Below, one piece after another: positions 36,136 through 44,461 of a DNA stretch of 64,000 nucleotides. Position numbers and translations under genes: made by a program. How positions within the stretch are numbered: the first letter of the stretch is position 1; each line of letters opens with the position of its first letter. The notes beneath the pieces were generated by a model. The model saw only the letters and a list, made by a program, of their open reading frames with translations, did not search any database and was not told the DNA's origin. This DNA is from Nocardioides szechwanensis (GTDB lineage: Bacteria; Actinomycetota; Actinomycetes; Propionibacteriales; Nocardioidaceae), in the NCBI RefSeq assembly GCF_900103935.1, contig NZ_FNIC01000004.1, positions 347,220 through 411,219 of the forward strand. The letters are read 5' to 3'.

Positions 36136-37170
36136 ATGCCTATCGCAACCCCTGAGATCTATGCCCAGATGCTCGACAACGCGAAGCAGAACGCCTTCGC
36201 CTTCCCGGCCATCAACGTCTCGTCGTCGCAGACCCTGAACGCTGCCCTCCAGGGGTTCGCGGACGCCGGGTCGGACGGCATCATCCAGGTGTCCACGGGA
36301 GGTGCCGAGTACTTCTCCGGCCCCTCGGTGAAGAACATGGTCACCGGCTCGGTCGCCTTCGCGGCCTACGCCGCCGAGGTGGCCAAGAACTACCCGATCC
36401 ACGTCGCCCTGCACACCGACCACTGCCCCAAGGGCAAGCTCGACGGCTTCGTCCGTCCCCTGGTCGAGATCTCCGCCGAGCGGGTCAAGCGCGGCGAGCT
36501 GCCGCTGTTCCAGTCGCACATGTGGGACGGCTCCGCCGTACCTCTCGAGGAGAACCTCCAGATCGCGCGTGAGCTGCTCGAGCGCTGCGCCGCGGCCAAG
36601 ATCATCCTCGAGGTCGAGATCGGTGTCGTCGGTGGCGAGGAGGACGGTGTCGTCGGCGAGATCAACGAGAAGCTCTACACGACGCCGGAGGACGCCCTGG
36701 CCACCGTGAAGGCGCTCGGCACCGGCGAGCACGGTCGCTACATGACGGCCCTGACGTTCGGCAACGTGCACGGCGCCTACAAGCCCGGTCACGTCCGGCT
36801 GCGGCCCGAGATCCTCAAGCACGCCCAGGAGGCCGTCGTGGCCGAGCTGGGTCTCGAGGCCGGCGCCCGCCCGTTCGACCTGGTCTTCCACGGTGGCTCC
36901 GGCTCGCTGCCCGAGGAGATCGGTGCGGCCGTCGACTACGGCGTCGTCAAGATGAACGTCGACACCGACACCCAGTACGCCTTCACCCGGCCGGTCGCCG
37001 CGCACATGTTCCAGAACTACGACGGCGTGCTCAAGGTCGACGGCGAGGTGGGCAACAAGAAGGCCTACGACCCGCGTGCCTGGGGCAAGGCCGCCGAGGC
37101 GGGCATGGCCGCTCGGGTCGTCGAGGCCTGCGAGAACCTGCGCGCGTCCGGCAAGGCCCTCAGCGTCTGA
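36136..37170 (+). CDS. fba: class II fructose-bisphosphate aldolase, 344 aa
   Basis: The zinc-dependent aldolase of glycolysis/gluconeogenesis (fructose-1,6-bisphosphate to DHAP + G3P). Zinc and substrate residues lie in ALHTDHCPKG (His and Asp at about 95-100), EVEIGVVGGEEDGV, GNVHGAYKPGHVRL and VFHGGSGSLPEEI, followed by NVDTDTQYAFTRP. Length matches the actinobacterial class IIA form. Located next to DUF3151 and near purA, a conserved actinobacterial order. It overlaps the convergent exporter gene by 11 nt. Confidence 0.98.
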   Translation: MPIATPEIYAQMLDNAKQNAFAFPAINVSSSQTLNAALQGFADAGSDGIIQVSTGGAEYFSGPSVKNMVTGSVAFAAYAAEVAKNYPIHVALHTDHCPKGKLDGFVRPLVEISAERVKRGELPLFQSHMWDGSAVPLEENLQIARELLERCAAAKIILEVEIGVVGGEEDGVVGEINEKLYTTPEDALATVKALGTGEHGRYMTALTFGNVHGAYKPGHVRLRPEILKHAQEAVVAELGLEAGARPFDLVFHGGSGSLPEEIGAAVDYGVVKMNVDTDTQYAFTRPVAAHMFQNYDGVLKVDGEVGNKKAYDPRAWGKAAEAGMAARVVEACENLRASGKALSV

Positions 37171-38644
37171 CGAACCCGTCGTGCTGGGGTCGCTCGAAGA
37201 GCAGTGACGCGAGCAGCCCCAGCACGAGGATCGCCGCCGGCAGCAGCATCGCCTGCGACATCGCCTCGGCGAACGGCCCCTGAACGGCGGCGGGCAGCCG
37301 CGAGGCCCCGCCCTCGGGAGTGAAGCTCGTGGGCAGTCCCTGGGCGGCCAGCCGGGAGTCGATCAGCACCGCGATGCCGGCCGCGCCGAGCACGGCGCCG
37401 ACCTGGCGCGTGGCGTTGTAGACACCCGCGCCCGCACCCGCCTGGTGCAGCGGCAGGTTGCGGGTGGCGGTGGCGGAGACCGGCGCCCAGATGCCGGCGT
37501 TGCCGATGCCGAGGAGCGCCATCGGCAGCAGGATCTCCCAGGTGGCGGAGTCGGCGGTCATCACGGCCGAGAGCCACACCAGCGACAGCACGATCGCGGT
37601 GAAGCCGAAGCCGGTGATCAGGCGCGGGTGGACGGAGTCGGTGAGCCCGCCGACGTAGCGCGCCAGACCGATCGACATCAGCGCCATCGGGACGAGCAGC
37701 AGCGCGGCCTCGGTGGGGCTGAGGCCGCGGACCAGCTGGGCGTAGAGCATCAGCGGGATCGCCATGCCGGTGATCGCGAAGCCCATCGTGGAGATCGCGA
37801 TGTTGGCGAGCGAGAAGTTGCGGTCGCGGAAGAGCGCCAGCGGGACCAGCGGCTCCTTGCGGTTGTAGTGCTGCCAGGCGAAGAACGCCGCGAGGACCAC
37901 CAGGCCGAGGATGATCATCCGCCACACCGTGACCTGCCCGGTGATGGTGCCCCAGTCGTACTGGTCGCCCTCCTGGATGCCGAAGACCAGCAGGAACATG
38001 CCGGCGCCGCTCAGCGCCACCCCGAGCCAGTCGAAGCGGTGGGTGTTGGTGGACAGGGTCGGCACCAGCCGCCATGCGAGCACGAACCCGAGGATGCCGA
38101 CCGGCACGTTGATGAAGAAGATCCACTCCCAGCCGAGGGCGTCGACGAGCACACCGCCGAGGATCGGCCCGACCAGCGTGGCCACGCCGGCCGTCGCGCC
38201 CCACAGCGCCATCGCCTTGCCGCGTCGTACGGCGGGGAAGATGCGGGTGATGATCGCCATCGTCTGCGGCGTCATCATCGACGCGCCGAGCCCCTGCACC
38301 ACGCGGGCCAGGATCAGGCCCTCGATGGTGCTGGTCAGGCCGCACCACAGGCTGGCGAGCGTGAAGACCGTGAGCCCGGCGAGGTAGAGCTTCTTCGGGC
38401 CGTAGCGGTCACCCAGGCGGCCGGTGATCAGCACCGGGACGGCGTAGGCCAGCAGGTAGGCGCTCGTGACCCACACGACCGTGTTGACCTCGGCGTCGAA
38501 GTCCTCGATGATCGCCGGCGTCGCGACGGACACGATGGTCGAGTCGACCAGGATCATGAAGAAGCCGAGGCACAGCGCGAACAGCGCGGGCCACGGGTCC
38601 TTCTCCTCGGTCGGGTGGTCGGCCGGCTGGTGGGTCTGGGTCAC
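37160..38644 (-). CDS. DHA2-family (14-TM) MFS drug-efflux transporter, 494 aa
   Basis: An EmrB/QacA-type MFS exporter with about 14 hydrophobic segments. Motifs include LDxTIVNVALP-like ILVDSTIVSVATPAI in helix 1, GRLGDRYGPKKLY between helices 2 and 3, and ARVVQGLGASMMTPQTMAII (motif in helix 4) and GPILGGVLVDALGWEWIFFI (motif C). It expels hydrophobic drugs or metabolites by proton antiport. Start choice is uncertain: GTG 38644 keeps a gap to the divergent DUF3151 gene; ATG 38677 is possible but leaves only 3 nt between the two coding regions. Confidence 0.88.
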   Translation of the reverse strand: MTQTHQPADHPTEEKDPWPALFALCLGFFMILVDSTIVSVATPAIIEDFDAEVNTVVWVTSAYLLAYAVPVLITGRLGDRYGPKKLYLAGLTVFTLASLWCGLTSTIEGLILARVVQGLGASMMTPQTMAIITRIFPAVRRGKAMALWGATAGVATLVGPILGGVLVDALGWEWIFFINVPVGILGFVLAWRLVPTLSTNTHRFDWLGVALSGAGMFLLVFGIQEGDQYDWGTITGQVTVWRMIILGLVVLAAFFAWQHYNRKEPLVPLALFRDRNFSLANIAISTMGFAITGMAIPLMLYAQLVRGLSPTEAALLLVPMALMSIGLARYVGGLTDSVHPRLITGFGFTAIVLSLVWLSAVMTADSATWEILLPMALLGIGNAGIWAPVSATATRNLPLHQAGAGAGVYNATRQVGAVLGAAGIAVLIDSRLAAQGLPTSFTPEGGASRLPAAVQGPFAEAMSQAMLLPAAILVLGLLASLLFERPQHDGFVRR

Positions 38645-38680
38645 GGCGTCAGTCAACACCTCGCCTGGGACACTCATTCC

Positions 38681-39091
38681 ATGAGTCACATGGACCTGAT
38701 GGCCGGACCCCCTCCCACCCACCTGCCGATCGACCCGGCGAGCGCCGAGCTGGCGGGGTCGTCGCCTGCTGACGTCGTACGACGTCACCCCGAGTCGCCG
38801 GCCGCCTGGGCCGCGCTCGCCGGTGAGGCCCGCGACGGCGGCGCCGACGACGTGTCGGTCTACGCCTACGCCCGCGTCGGCTACCACCGCTCCCTCGACA
38901 ACCTGCGCCGCAACGGCTGGAAGGGCCACGGCCCCGTCCCGTGGGAGCACGAGCCCAACCGCGGCTTCCTCACCTCCCTGGCGTTGCTCGCCCTCTCCGC
39001 CCGCGCCATCGGCGAGACCCACGAATGGGAGCGCTGCTCGGAGTTCCTCCGCGACTCCAGCCCGACCGCCTTCGACGCGCTGCTGGGCTGA
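38681..39091 (+). CDS. DUF3151 family protein, 136 aa
   Basis: A small soluble protein of the actinobacteria-specific DUF3151 family: PESPAAWAALAGEA, VYAYARVGYHRSLDNLRRNGW, the invariant GHGPVPWEHEPNRGFL and the helical end ALSARAIGETHEWERCSEFL. Function is unknown. The gene is conserved beside fba and purA in actinobacteria, as here. Three in-frame ATGs exist (38681, 38690, 38699); the first is used because GACACT (TANNNT-like) lies 6 nt before it. It is followed by a long palindrome (39100). Confidence 0.9.
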   Translation: MSHMDLMAGPPPTHLPIDPASAELAGSSPADVVRRHPESPAAWAALAGEARDGGADDVSVYAYARVGYHRSLDNLRRNGWKGHGPVPWEHEPNRGFLTSLALLALSARAIGETHEWERCSEFLRDSSPTAFDALLG

Positions 39092-39099
39092 GCTGATGT

Positions 39100-39169
39100 T
39101 GTAACTCACCGTTACTGCATCTGGTGCACCCGTGTGCGGGCATGACAGAGGCAGTAACGGTGAGTTACA
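39100..39169. repeat. 70-bp palindrome, copy 1 (left bracket of the AbiEi/nuclease gene)
   Basis: Perfect 19-bp arms TGTAACTCACCGTTACTGC (39100-39118) and GCAGTAACGGTGAGTTACA (39151-39169) flank a 32-nt centre with an inner CCCG/CGGG stem. Arms are identical to those at 40288-40357. It lies 8 nt after the DUF3151 stop and 16 nt from the nuclease gene's stop, so it could act as a bidirectional terminator, but it has no U-run. Confidence 0.92.
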
Positions 39170-39185
39170 TAGCGCGGCCGGACGC

Positions 39186-40175
39186 TCAGGCGCTGCGGCG
39201 GCCGCGCATCTCCTGGGCGAACTGCGCCAGGTGATCAGGCAGGTCGGCGCCGAACCTGGCCACCGTGACGTCGTACTCGGCGCGGAGCCGGCGCTTGGCG
39301 GCTGACCGCTTGGGCTCCCACAGGTCCTCCCAGAGCACTCGGGACACGCCGAGCCCTTCGGCGCGAATGAGTCGCTCTCGCCGCTTCTCCTCCCAGATGA
39401 CGTCTTCCGGCCGCTGGGCCAGGCCGCCGTCCTGGGTGCTGCGGTACTTGACGTGGCCGTCGACCTCGAAGACGTGGCAACCCACGCGCAGGTCGCACCG
39501 CACGACCCGGTCGTCGAGTCGCACAGGGAACTGCGTCTCGACCGAACCGATACCCAGCTCGCTGACGAGCAGGCGGCCGAGGCTCTCGGCGATCGACTCC
39601 GCGCCGGGATCCGCGAGCTCGATGGAATGTCGTACCTGTGTGATGCCCGGCCAGAAGCTCATGGGCGCACTGGCGGCGACGAGAGCACTACGCGGGACGC
39701 CCCTTCTCATCGCCGCATCCATGACCGGTACGCCGTGAGTCAGTCCGCGCTCGCGCGCGATGTCACAGCAGGTGCGGGCGAGGTCGAGGCAGGCGAGGCC
39801 ATCCACTGTCACGACCTGGTCGGGTTCGAAGCCGGCGAGGTGATGCTTCACGCCCGCCTTGGTCCACGCGTTGGTGTGTCCGGGCAGGGTGATGTGCACG
39901 AACGGCTTCGCCGGAGCCAGGATGTCCAGCCCCTGTTGGTGTGCGGACGAGTCGTGGCTGAGCACCCAGCCCCGGGTCATGTTGAGCAGGGCCGCGCGGG
40001 TCTGCAGTCGTGGCCGTCCGCGGTACGGGTCCAGCGACTCCCACAGGTCTCGCTCGGCGTAGACGCCGCGCCTCACGACGACCCACTCGTGCACCAGCAG
40101 GGCGCGGATGGCGCCAGGTGACACGCCGAGGTCGAGCGCCTGTGAGCGCGTGATCAGTCCGTAGTTGCTCGCCAT
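39186..40175 (-). CDS. AbiEi-like N-terminal domain fused to DUF559/Vsr-like nuclease, 329 aa
   Basis: The N-terminal 50 residues (NYGLITRSQALDLGVSPGAI, then VRRGVYA) match the winged-helix AbiEi antitoxin-like module common in actinobacteria. The C-terminal 100 residues look like a Vsr/DUF559 PD-(D/E)XK nuclease: CDLRVGCHVFEVDGHVKY, then RRERLIRAEGLGVSRVLWEDLW. No AbiEii nucleotidyltransferase toxin is adjacent. ATG 40175 is chosen because the AbiEi homology begins there; an in-frame ATG at 40199 adds 8 residues. Codon use is less GC-biased than its neighbours, and palindromes bracket the gene on both sides, which hints at acquisition. Confidence 0.8.
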   Translation of the reverse strand: MASNYGLITRSQALDLGVSPGAIRALLVHEWVVVRRGVYAERDLWESLDPYRGRPRLQTRAALLNMTRGWVLSHDSSAHQQGLDILAPAKPFVHITLPGHTNAWTKAGVKHHLAGFEPDQVVTVDGLACLDLARTCCDIARERGLTHGVPVMDAAMRRGVPRSALVAASAPMSFWPGITQVRHSIELADPGAESIAESLGRLLVSELGIGSVETQFPVRLDDRVVRCDLRVGCHVFEVDGHVKYRSTQDGGLAQRPEDVIWEEKRRERLIRAEGLGVSRVLWEDLWEPKRSAAKRRLRAEYDVTVARFGADLPDHLAQFAQEMRGRRSA

Positions 40176-40286
40176 GGCGGCGGGGACTCCTGGGTGCATG
40201 CAGGACTTGTGCCCCCTGGACAGACCTCGTGAAACGACGCCCCCCGCGGCTGTGGACAACGATTCGTGGCTGCGGCTGGGGTCCCT

Positions 40287-40358
40287 TTGTAACTCACCGT
40301 TACTGCATCTAGGGCACCCGCATACGGGCATGACAGGTGCAGTAACGGTGAGTTACAA
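40287..40358. repeat. 72-bp palindrome, copy 2 (right bracket of the AbiEi/nuclease gene)
   Basis: 20-bp perfect arms; the inner 19 bp are identical to copy 1 and in the same orientation. The 32-nt centre differs at 7 positions, but GCACCCG and CGGGCATGACAG are conserved. It starts 14 nt after the lysS stop when read on the minus strand, and 112 bp before the nuclease ATG. Confidence 0.92.
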
Positions 40359-40372
40359 GAGGCCGCGCGCGC

Positions 40373-42043
40373 TCAGCCGCCCAGCAGCGAGCGCACCCGG
40401 TCGGGGCCGAGGGCGACGAAGAGGGTGGGGAGGCGCGGGCCGCGGGGGGCGGCGACGAGCAGGTCGTAGAGCAGGCCGAAGAAGAGCTTCTGGTCGGCCT
40501 TGACCTGGTCGGTGGGCGGGTCGTCGAGGCCGAGGCCGCGGGCCAGCTTGGGTACGCCGTAGATCAGCGTGGTCAGCGAGTCCAGGTCGAACGACGAGGG
40601 CAGCCGGTCGAGGAGCTGGGCCAGCCAGATGGTCTCGTCCTCGGTCAGCGCGGCCAGCCGGTCGGCAGCGGGCGCGGACCGGACCGTCGTGCGCTCGTCC
40701 TCGGGCACGAACTCCGCGGTCCAGGTCATCGCCTTGGACAGCCGCGGCTCGAGGTCGCTGACCGAGGAGTGCGGGTGGCCGACGTCGCCGATCGTGCGGG
40801 AGATGAGCTCGGCGGAGCCGGCGGTGACGTCGGCGACCGACGACAGCAGCTTGAACGGCACCGGCACCGGCGACGTCGGCAGCACCCCGGCCGCGACAGT
40901 TGCGGACGCCCGCTCGTAGGCGAGCACGGCGACGTCGCGCTTGGCCGGGTCGGCGGCCTTGCGGGCGAGCGCGTCCCACTCGTCGTACAGGCGCACGACC
41001 TCGGGACCGAAGTCGATCGTGAACACCTGCCGCGGCTGGCGGCGCACGTAGAGCCAGCGCAGGATCGGCGCCTCGAGGATGCGCAACGCGTCGGACGCGG
41101 TGGGTACGCCGCCGCGCGACGAGGACATCTTGGCCATCCCGGCGATGCCGACGAAGGAGTAGCCAAAGTGGGTCGGCATCGGGTGGCCGAACACCTCGGT
41201 GACCAGCTCCTTGCCGACGGTGAACGACGAGCCGGGGGTCGCGTGGTCGTCGCCGGCGGGCTCGAAGTCGACCTTCTCGAGCGCCCAGCGCATCGGCCAG
41301 TCGACCTTCCACACGAGCTTGCCCTCGTTGTCCGTGGACAGGTCGGTGGAGCCGACGAAGCCGCACGAGGAGCAGGTGTAGTCGAGGACGGTGGTCGCGT
41401 CGTCGTAGGCCGTGGCGGTGGTGGTGTCGCGGCCGCACTGGCGGCAGTAGGGCTTGAACGGGAAGGGCATCCCCGCGGGCGCGGAGTCCTCGCCGGCCGG
41501 CGGCGCCTTGGTGCGGTAGCGCGCCATCACGGTCTCGATGTCGTCGCGCCGCGCGACCGCGTTGAGGATCTGCTCGCGGTAGAAGCCGGAGGTGTAGCGC
41601 TCGGTCTGGCTGACCTGCTCCATCTCGACGCCCATCTCGGCGAGCGCGGAGAGCAGCGGCGCCTTGAAGCGCTCGGCCCAGCTGGGGAACTCACCCGTCG
41701 GGTCGGGTACGGCGCTCAGCGGGCGGCCGATGTGCTCGGCGTAGGACGGGTCGATCCCGGCGGGCACCTTGCGGAACCGGTCGTAGTCGTCCCAGACGTG
41801 CAGGTGCCGCACGGGTACGCCGCGCCGCGCGATCTCGTCGGCGACGAAGTGCACCGTGAGCACCTCGCGCAGGTTGCCCAGGTGCACGGGCCCCGACGGG
41901 CTGATGCCGGAGGACACCGTGACCAGGTTGCCCTCGCCGGCGTGCCGGATCGCGTTGTCGGCGGCGCGCGTCACCCAGTCGACTGGCCCGCCGTTGTGCT
42001 GGCCGCCCTGCTGCCCGCCCTGATCGCCCTTGCCTCGTGCCAC
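40373..42043 (-). CDS. lysS: class I lysyl-tRNA synthetase, 556 aa
   Basis: Charges tRNA-Lys. This is the archaeal-type class I enzyme rather than the common bacterial class II form: the HIGH-like motif SSGISPSGPVHLGNLRE (about 32-48) and the KMSKS-like motif AKMSSSRGG are present, with a Cys-rich zinc knuckle between them (CRQCGRD, CSSCGFVG). The class I form occurs in some actinobacteria, spirochaetes and alphaproteobacteria. GTG 42043 is chosen over later GTGs because a TAGCGT -10 box lies 8 nt upstream; the first 25 residues are Gln/Gly-rich and poorly conserved. Confidence 0.96.
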   Translation of the reverse strand: MARGKGDQGGQQGGQHNGGPVDWVTRAADNAIRHAGEGNLVTVSSGISPSGPVHLGNLREVLTVHFVADEIARRGVPVRHLHVWDDYDRFRKVPAGIDPSYAEHIGRPLSAVPDPTGEFPSWAERFKAPLLSALAEMGVEMEQVSQTERYTSGFYREQILNAVARRDDIETVMARYRTKAPPAGEDSAPAGMPFPFKPYCRQCGRDTTTATAYDDATTVLDYTCSSCGFVGSTDLSTDNEGKLVWKVDWPMRWALEKVDFEPAGDDHATPGSSFTVGKELVTEVFGHPMPTHFGYSFVGIAGMAKMSSSRGGVPTASDALRILEAPILRWLYVRRQPRQVFTIDFGPEVVRLYDEWDALARKAADPAKRDVAVLAYERASATVAAGVLPTSPVPVPFKLLSSVADVTAGSAELISRTIGDVGHPHSSVSDLEPRLSKAMTWTAEFVPEDERTTVRSAPAADRLAALTEDETIWLAQLLDRLPSSFDLDSLTTLIYGVPKLARGLGLDDPPTDQVKADQKLFFGLLYDLLVAAPRGPRLPTLFVALGPDRVRSLLGG

Positions 42044-42051
42044 AGGCGGCA

Positions 42052-42057
42052 ACGCTA
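42052..42057 (-). promoter_or_regulatory. -10 box TAGCGT of leaderless lysS promoter
   Basis: TAGCGT on the minus strand lies 8 nt before GTG 42043; it supports that start. Confidence 0.5.
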
Positions 42058-42071
42058 CCCGGCGGGAGAGG

Positions 42072-42989
42072 TCAGCCGACCGGCAGGACCATGGAGTACG
42101 CCGCCGGCTCGATGTGCCACGTGCGGTGCCGCTCCGGTCCGTAGATCTCACCGTCGGCGCTGATCCAGAACTCCTCGCCGCGCACGGACACCTCGCGCCC
42201 GCGCAGCGCCGTGACGTCGTCGGCCTCCTGGTGGGTGCCGAAGCCCAGCCGGGCGGCGTACAGGAGCCGAGCCAGCGGCCCGGTGGCCTTCGAGATCATC
42301 AGGTCGATCCGGCCGTCGGCGGGGTCCGCCTCGGGGGTGAGCTCGGTGCCCCCGCCGACCGACGAGCCGTTGCCGAGCGCGACCATCAGCACCCGGGTGT
42401 CGAGGTCGTTGACGACCTTGCCGTCGAGCTCGACGTGCAGGCGCAGCGCGGGCGGGTTGAACGCGGTGAGCGCGGCGCCGATCGGGTAGCCGAGCTTGCC
42501 GAGGTTGACCTTGCCGACGCCCACGGCGTGCAGGCGGCCCTTCCAGCGGTGGCCGCGGCGGCTGGCGTTGGCGCCGGCGCCGACGTGGACGCTGTTGACG
42601 ACGACCTGCCCGACCTCGTCGACGATCAGGTCCATCGGGGTCGGCACGCCGGACACCAGGACGCGGGCGGCCTCCTCGATGTCGAGGGGGATCCCGACGC
42701 CGCGCGCGAAGTCGTTGCCGGTGCCGAGCGGGAGCAGGCCCACCACGGCGTCGGCCAGCTCGTGGCGCCGGTGGAGCGCCGAGATCACGGCGTGCAGGCT
42801 GCCGTCGCCGCCGGCCACCACGATCCGGCGGGACCCGGCGCGGTGGAGCACGCCGTCGAGCTCGCCGGGGTTGGAGGTCGCCTGGACCTCCACGGAGCTG
42901 TGCTCGCGGAGCACGGCCAGCGCGGCCTTCAGCGTCTCGTCGTCGGCGGTGCCGGCATCGCTGTTCTTGATCACCAGGAGGGGGTCCAT
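42072..42989 (-). CDS. diacylglycerol/sphingosine kinase-family lipid kinase, 305 aa
   Basis: A DagK_cat-domain protein. The nucleotide-binding motif IVVAGGDGSLHAVI lies at about 55-68, followed by GLLPLGTGNDFARGVGI and the C-terminal beta-sandwich with ADPADGRIDLMISKA. Such enzymes phosphorylate diacylglycerol or related lipids using ATP; actinobacterial members can act on other lipids, so the substrate is open. ATG 42989 is 8 nt downstream of a TACTGT -10 box. It is separated from lysS by 28 nt but each has its own promoter. Confidence 0.93.
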   Translation of the reverse strand: MDPLLVIKNSDAGTADDETLKAALAVLREHSSVEVQATSNPGELDGVLHRAGSRRIVVAGGDGSLHAVISALHRRHELADAVVGLLPLGTGNDFARGVGIPLDIEEAARVLVSGVPTPMDLIVDEVGQVVVNSVHVGAGANASRRGHRWKGRLHAVGVGKVNLGKLGYPIGAALTAFNPPALRLHVELDGKVVNDLDTRVLMVALGNGSSVGGGTELTPEADPADGRIDLMISKATGPLARLLYAARLGFGTHQEADDVTALRGREVSVRGEEFWISADGEIYGPERHRTWHIEPAAYSMVLPVG

Positions 42990-42997
42990 CGCCCCGG

Positions 42998-43003
42998 ACA
43001 GTA
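42998..43003 (-). promoter_or_regulatory. -10 box TACTGT of leaderless lipid-kinase gene
   Basis: TACTGT on the minus strand is 8 nt before ATG 42989. Confidence 0.5.
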
Positions 43004-43063
43004 GCCCACGAGATTCCGCTCCGCTGCGGCCGACGTGATTCCGCTCTCAGCGCCGCACTTTGG

Positions 43064-43069
43064 TAACGT
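43064..43069 (+). promoter_or_regulatory. probable -10 box (TAACGT) of the purA promoter
   Basis: TGGTAACGT has a TANNNT box. Transcription from here would start near 43076, only a few bases before the hairpin at 43083, and give an 85-90 nt leader. Confidence 0.45.
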
Positions 43070-43082
43070 GTGGACGCAAGAG

Positions 43083-43107
43083 CCCCGGCCGCTGTTGCCG
43101 GGGTTTT
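43083..43107 (+). terminator. intrinsic-terminator-like hairpin in the purA leader
   Basis: A 7-bp GC stem CCCCGGC/GCCGGGG with a 7-nt loop is followed directly by TTTTG. Its position after the likely purA start site and 56 nt before the ATG suggests attenuation of purA rather than termination of another gene, since the upstream neighbour runs the other way. Confidence 0.6.
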
Positions 43108-43162
43108 GTCATGTTCGACCTGCGTGTCGACCCCGTGAAGTCGATCCTGTGGAGGAGTGCAC

Positions 43163-44446
<1,284 letters not shown>

Positions 44447-44461
44447 GCCCGCTCGGCGCGG

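Noticed and set aside
38645..38677. ATG 38677 as start of the DHA2 exporter
   Set aside because: It would leave 3 nt to the divergent DUF3151 start and adds 11 non-conserved residues; kept only as an alternative.
39100..40358. A two-unit CRISPR array or an IS element with terminal inverted repeats
   Set aside because: Each unit is itself palindromic, the units are direct rather than inverted copies, the interval holds no transposase, and there is no spacer series.
43070..43162. A purine riboswitch before purA
   Set aside because: No three-way-junction core or conserved purine-aptamer bases can be found; only a terminator-like hairpin is supported.
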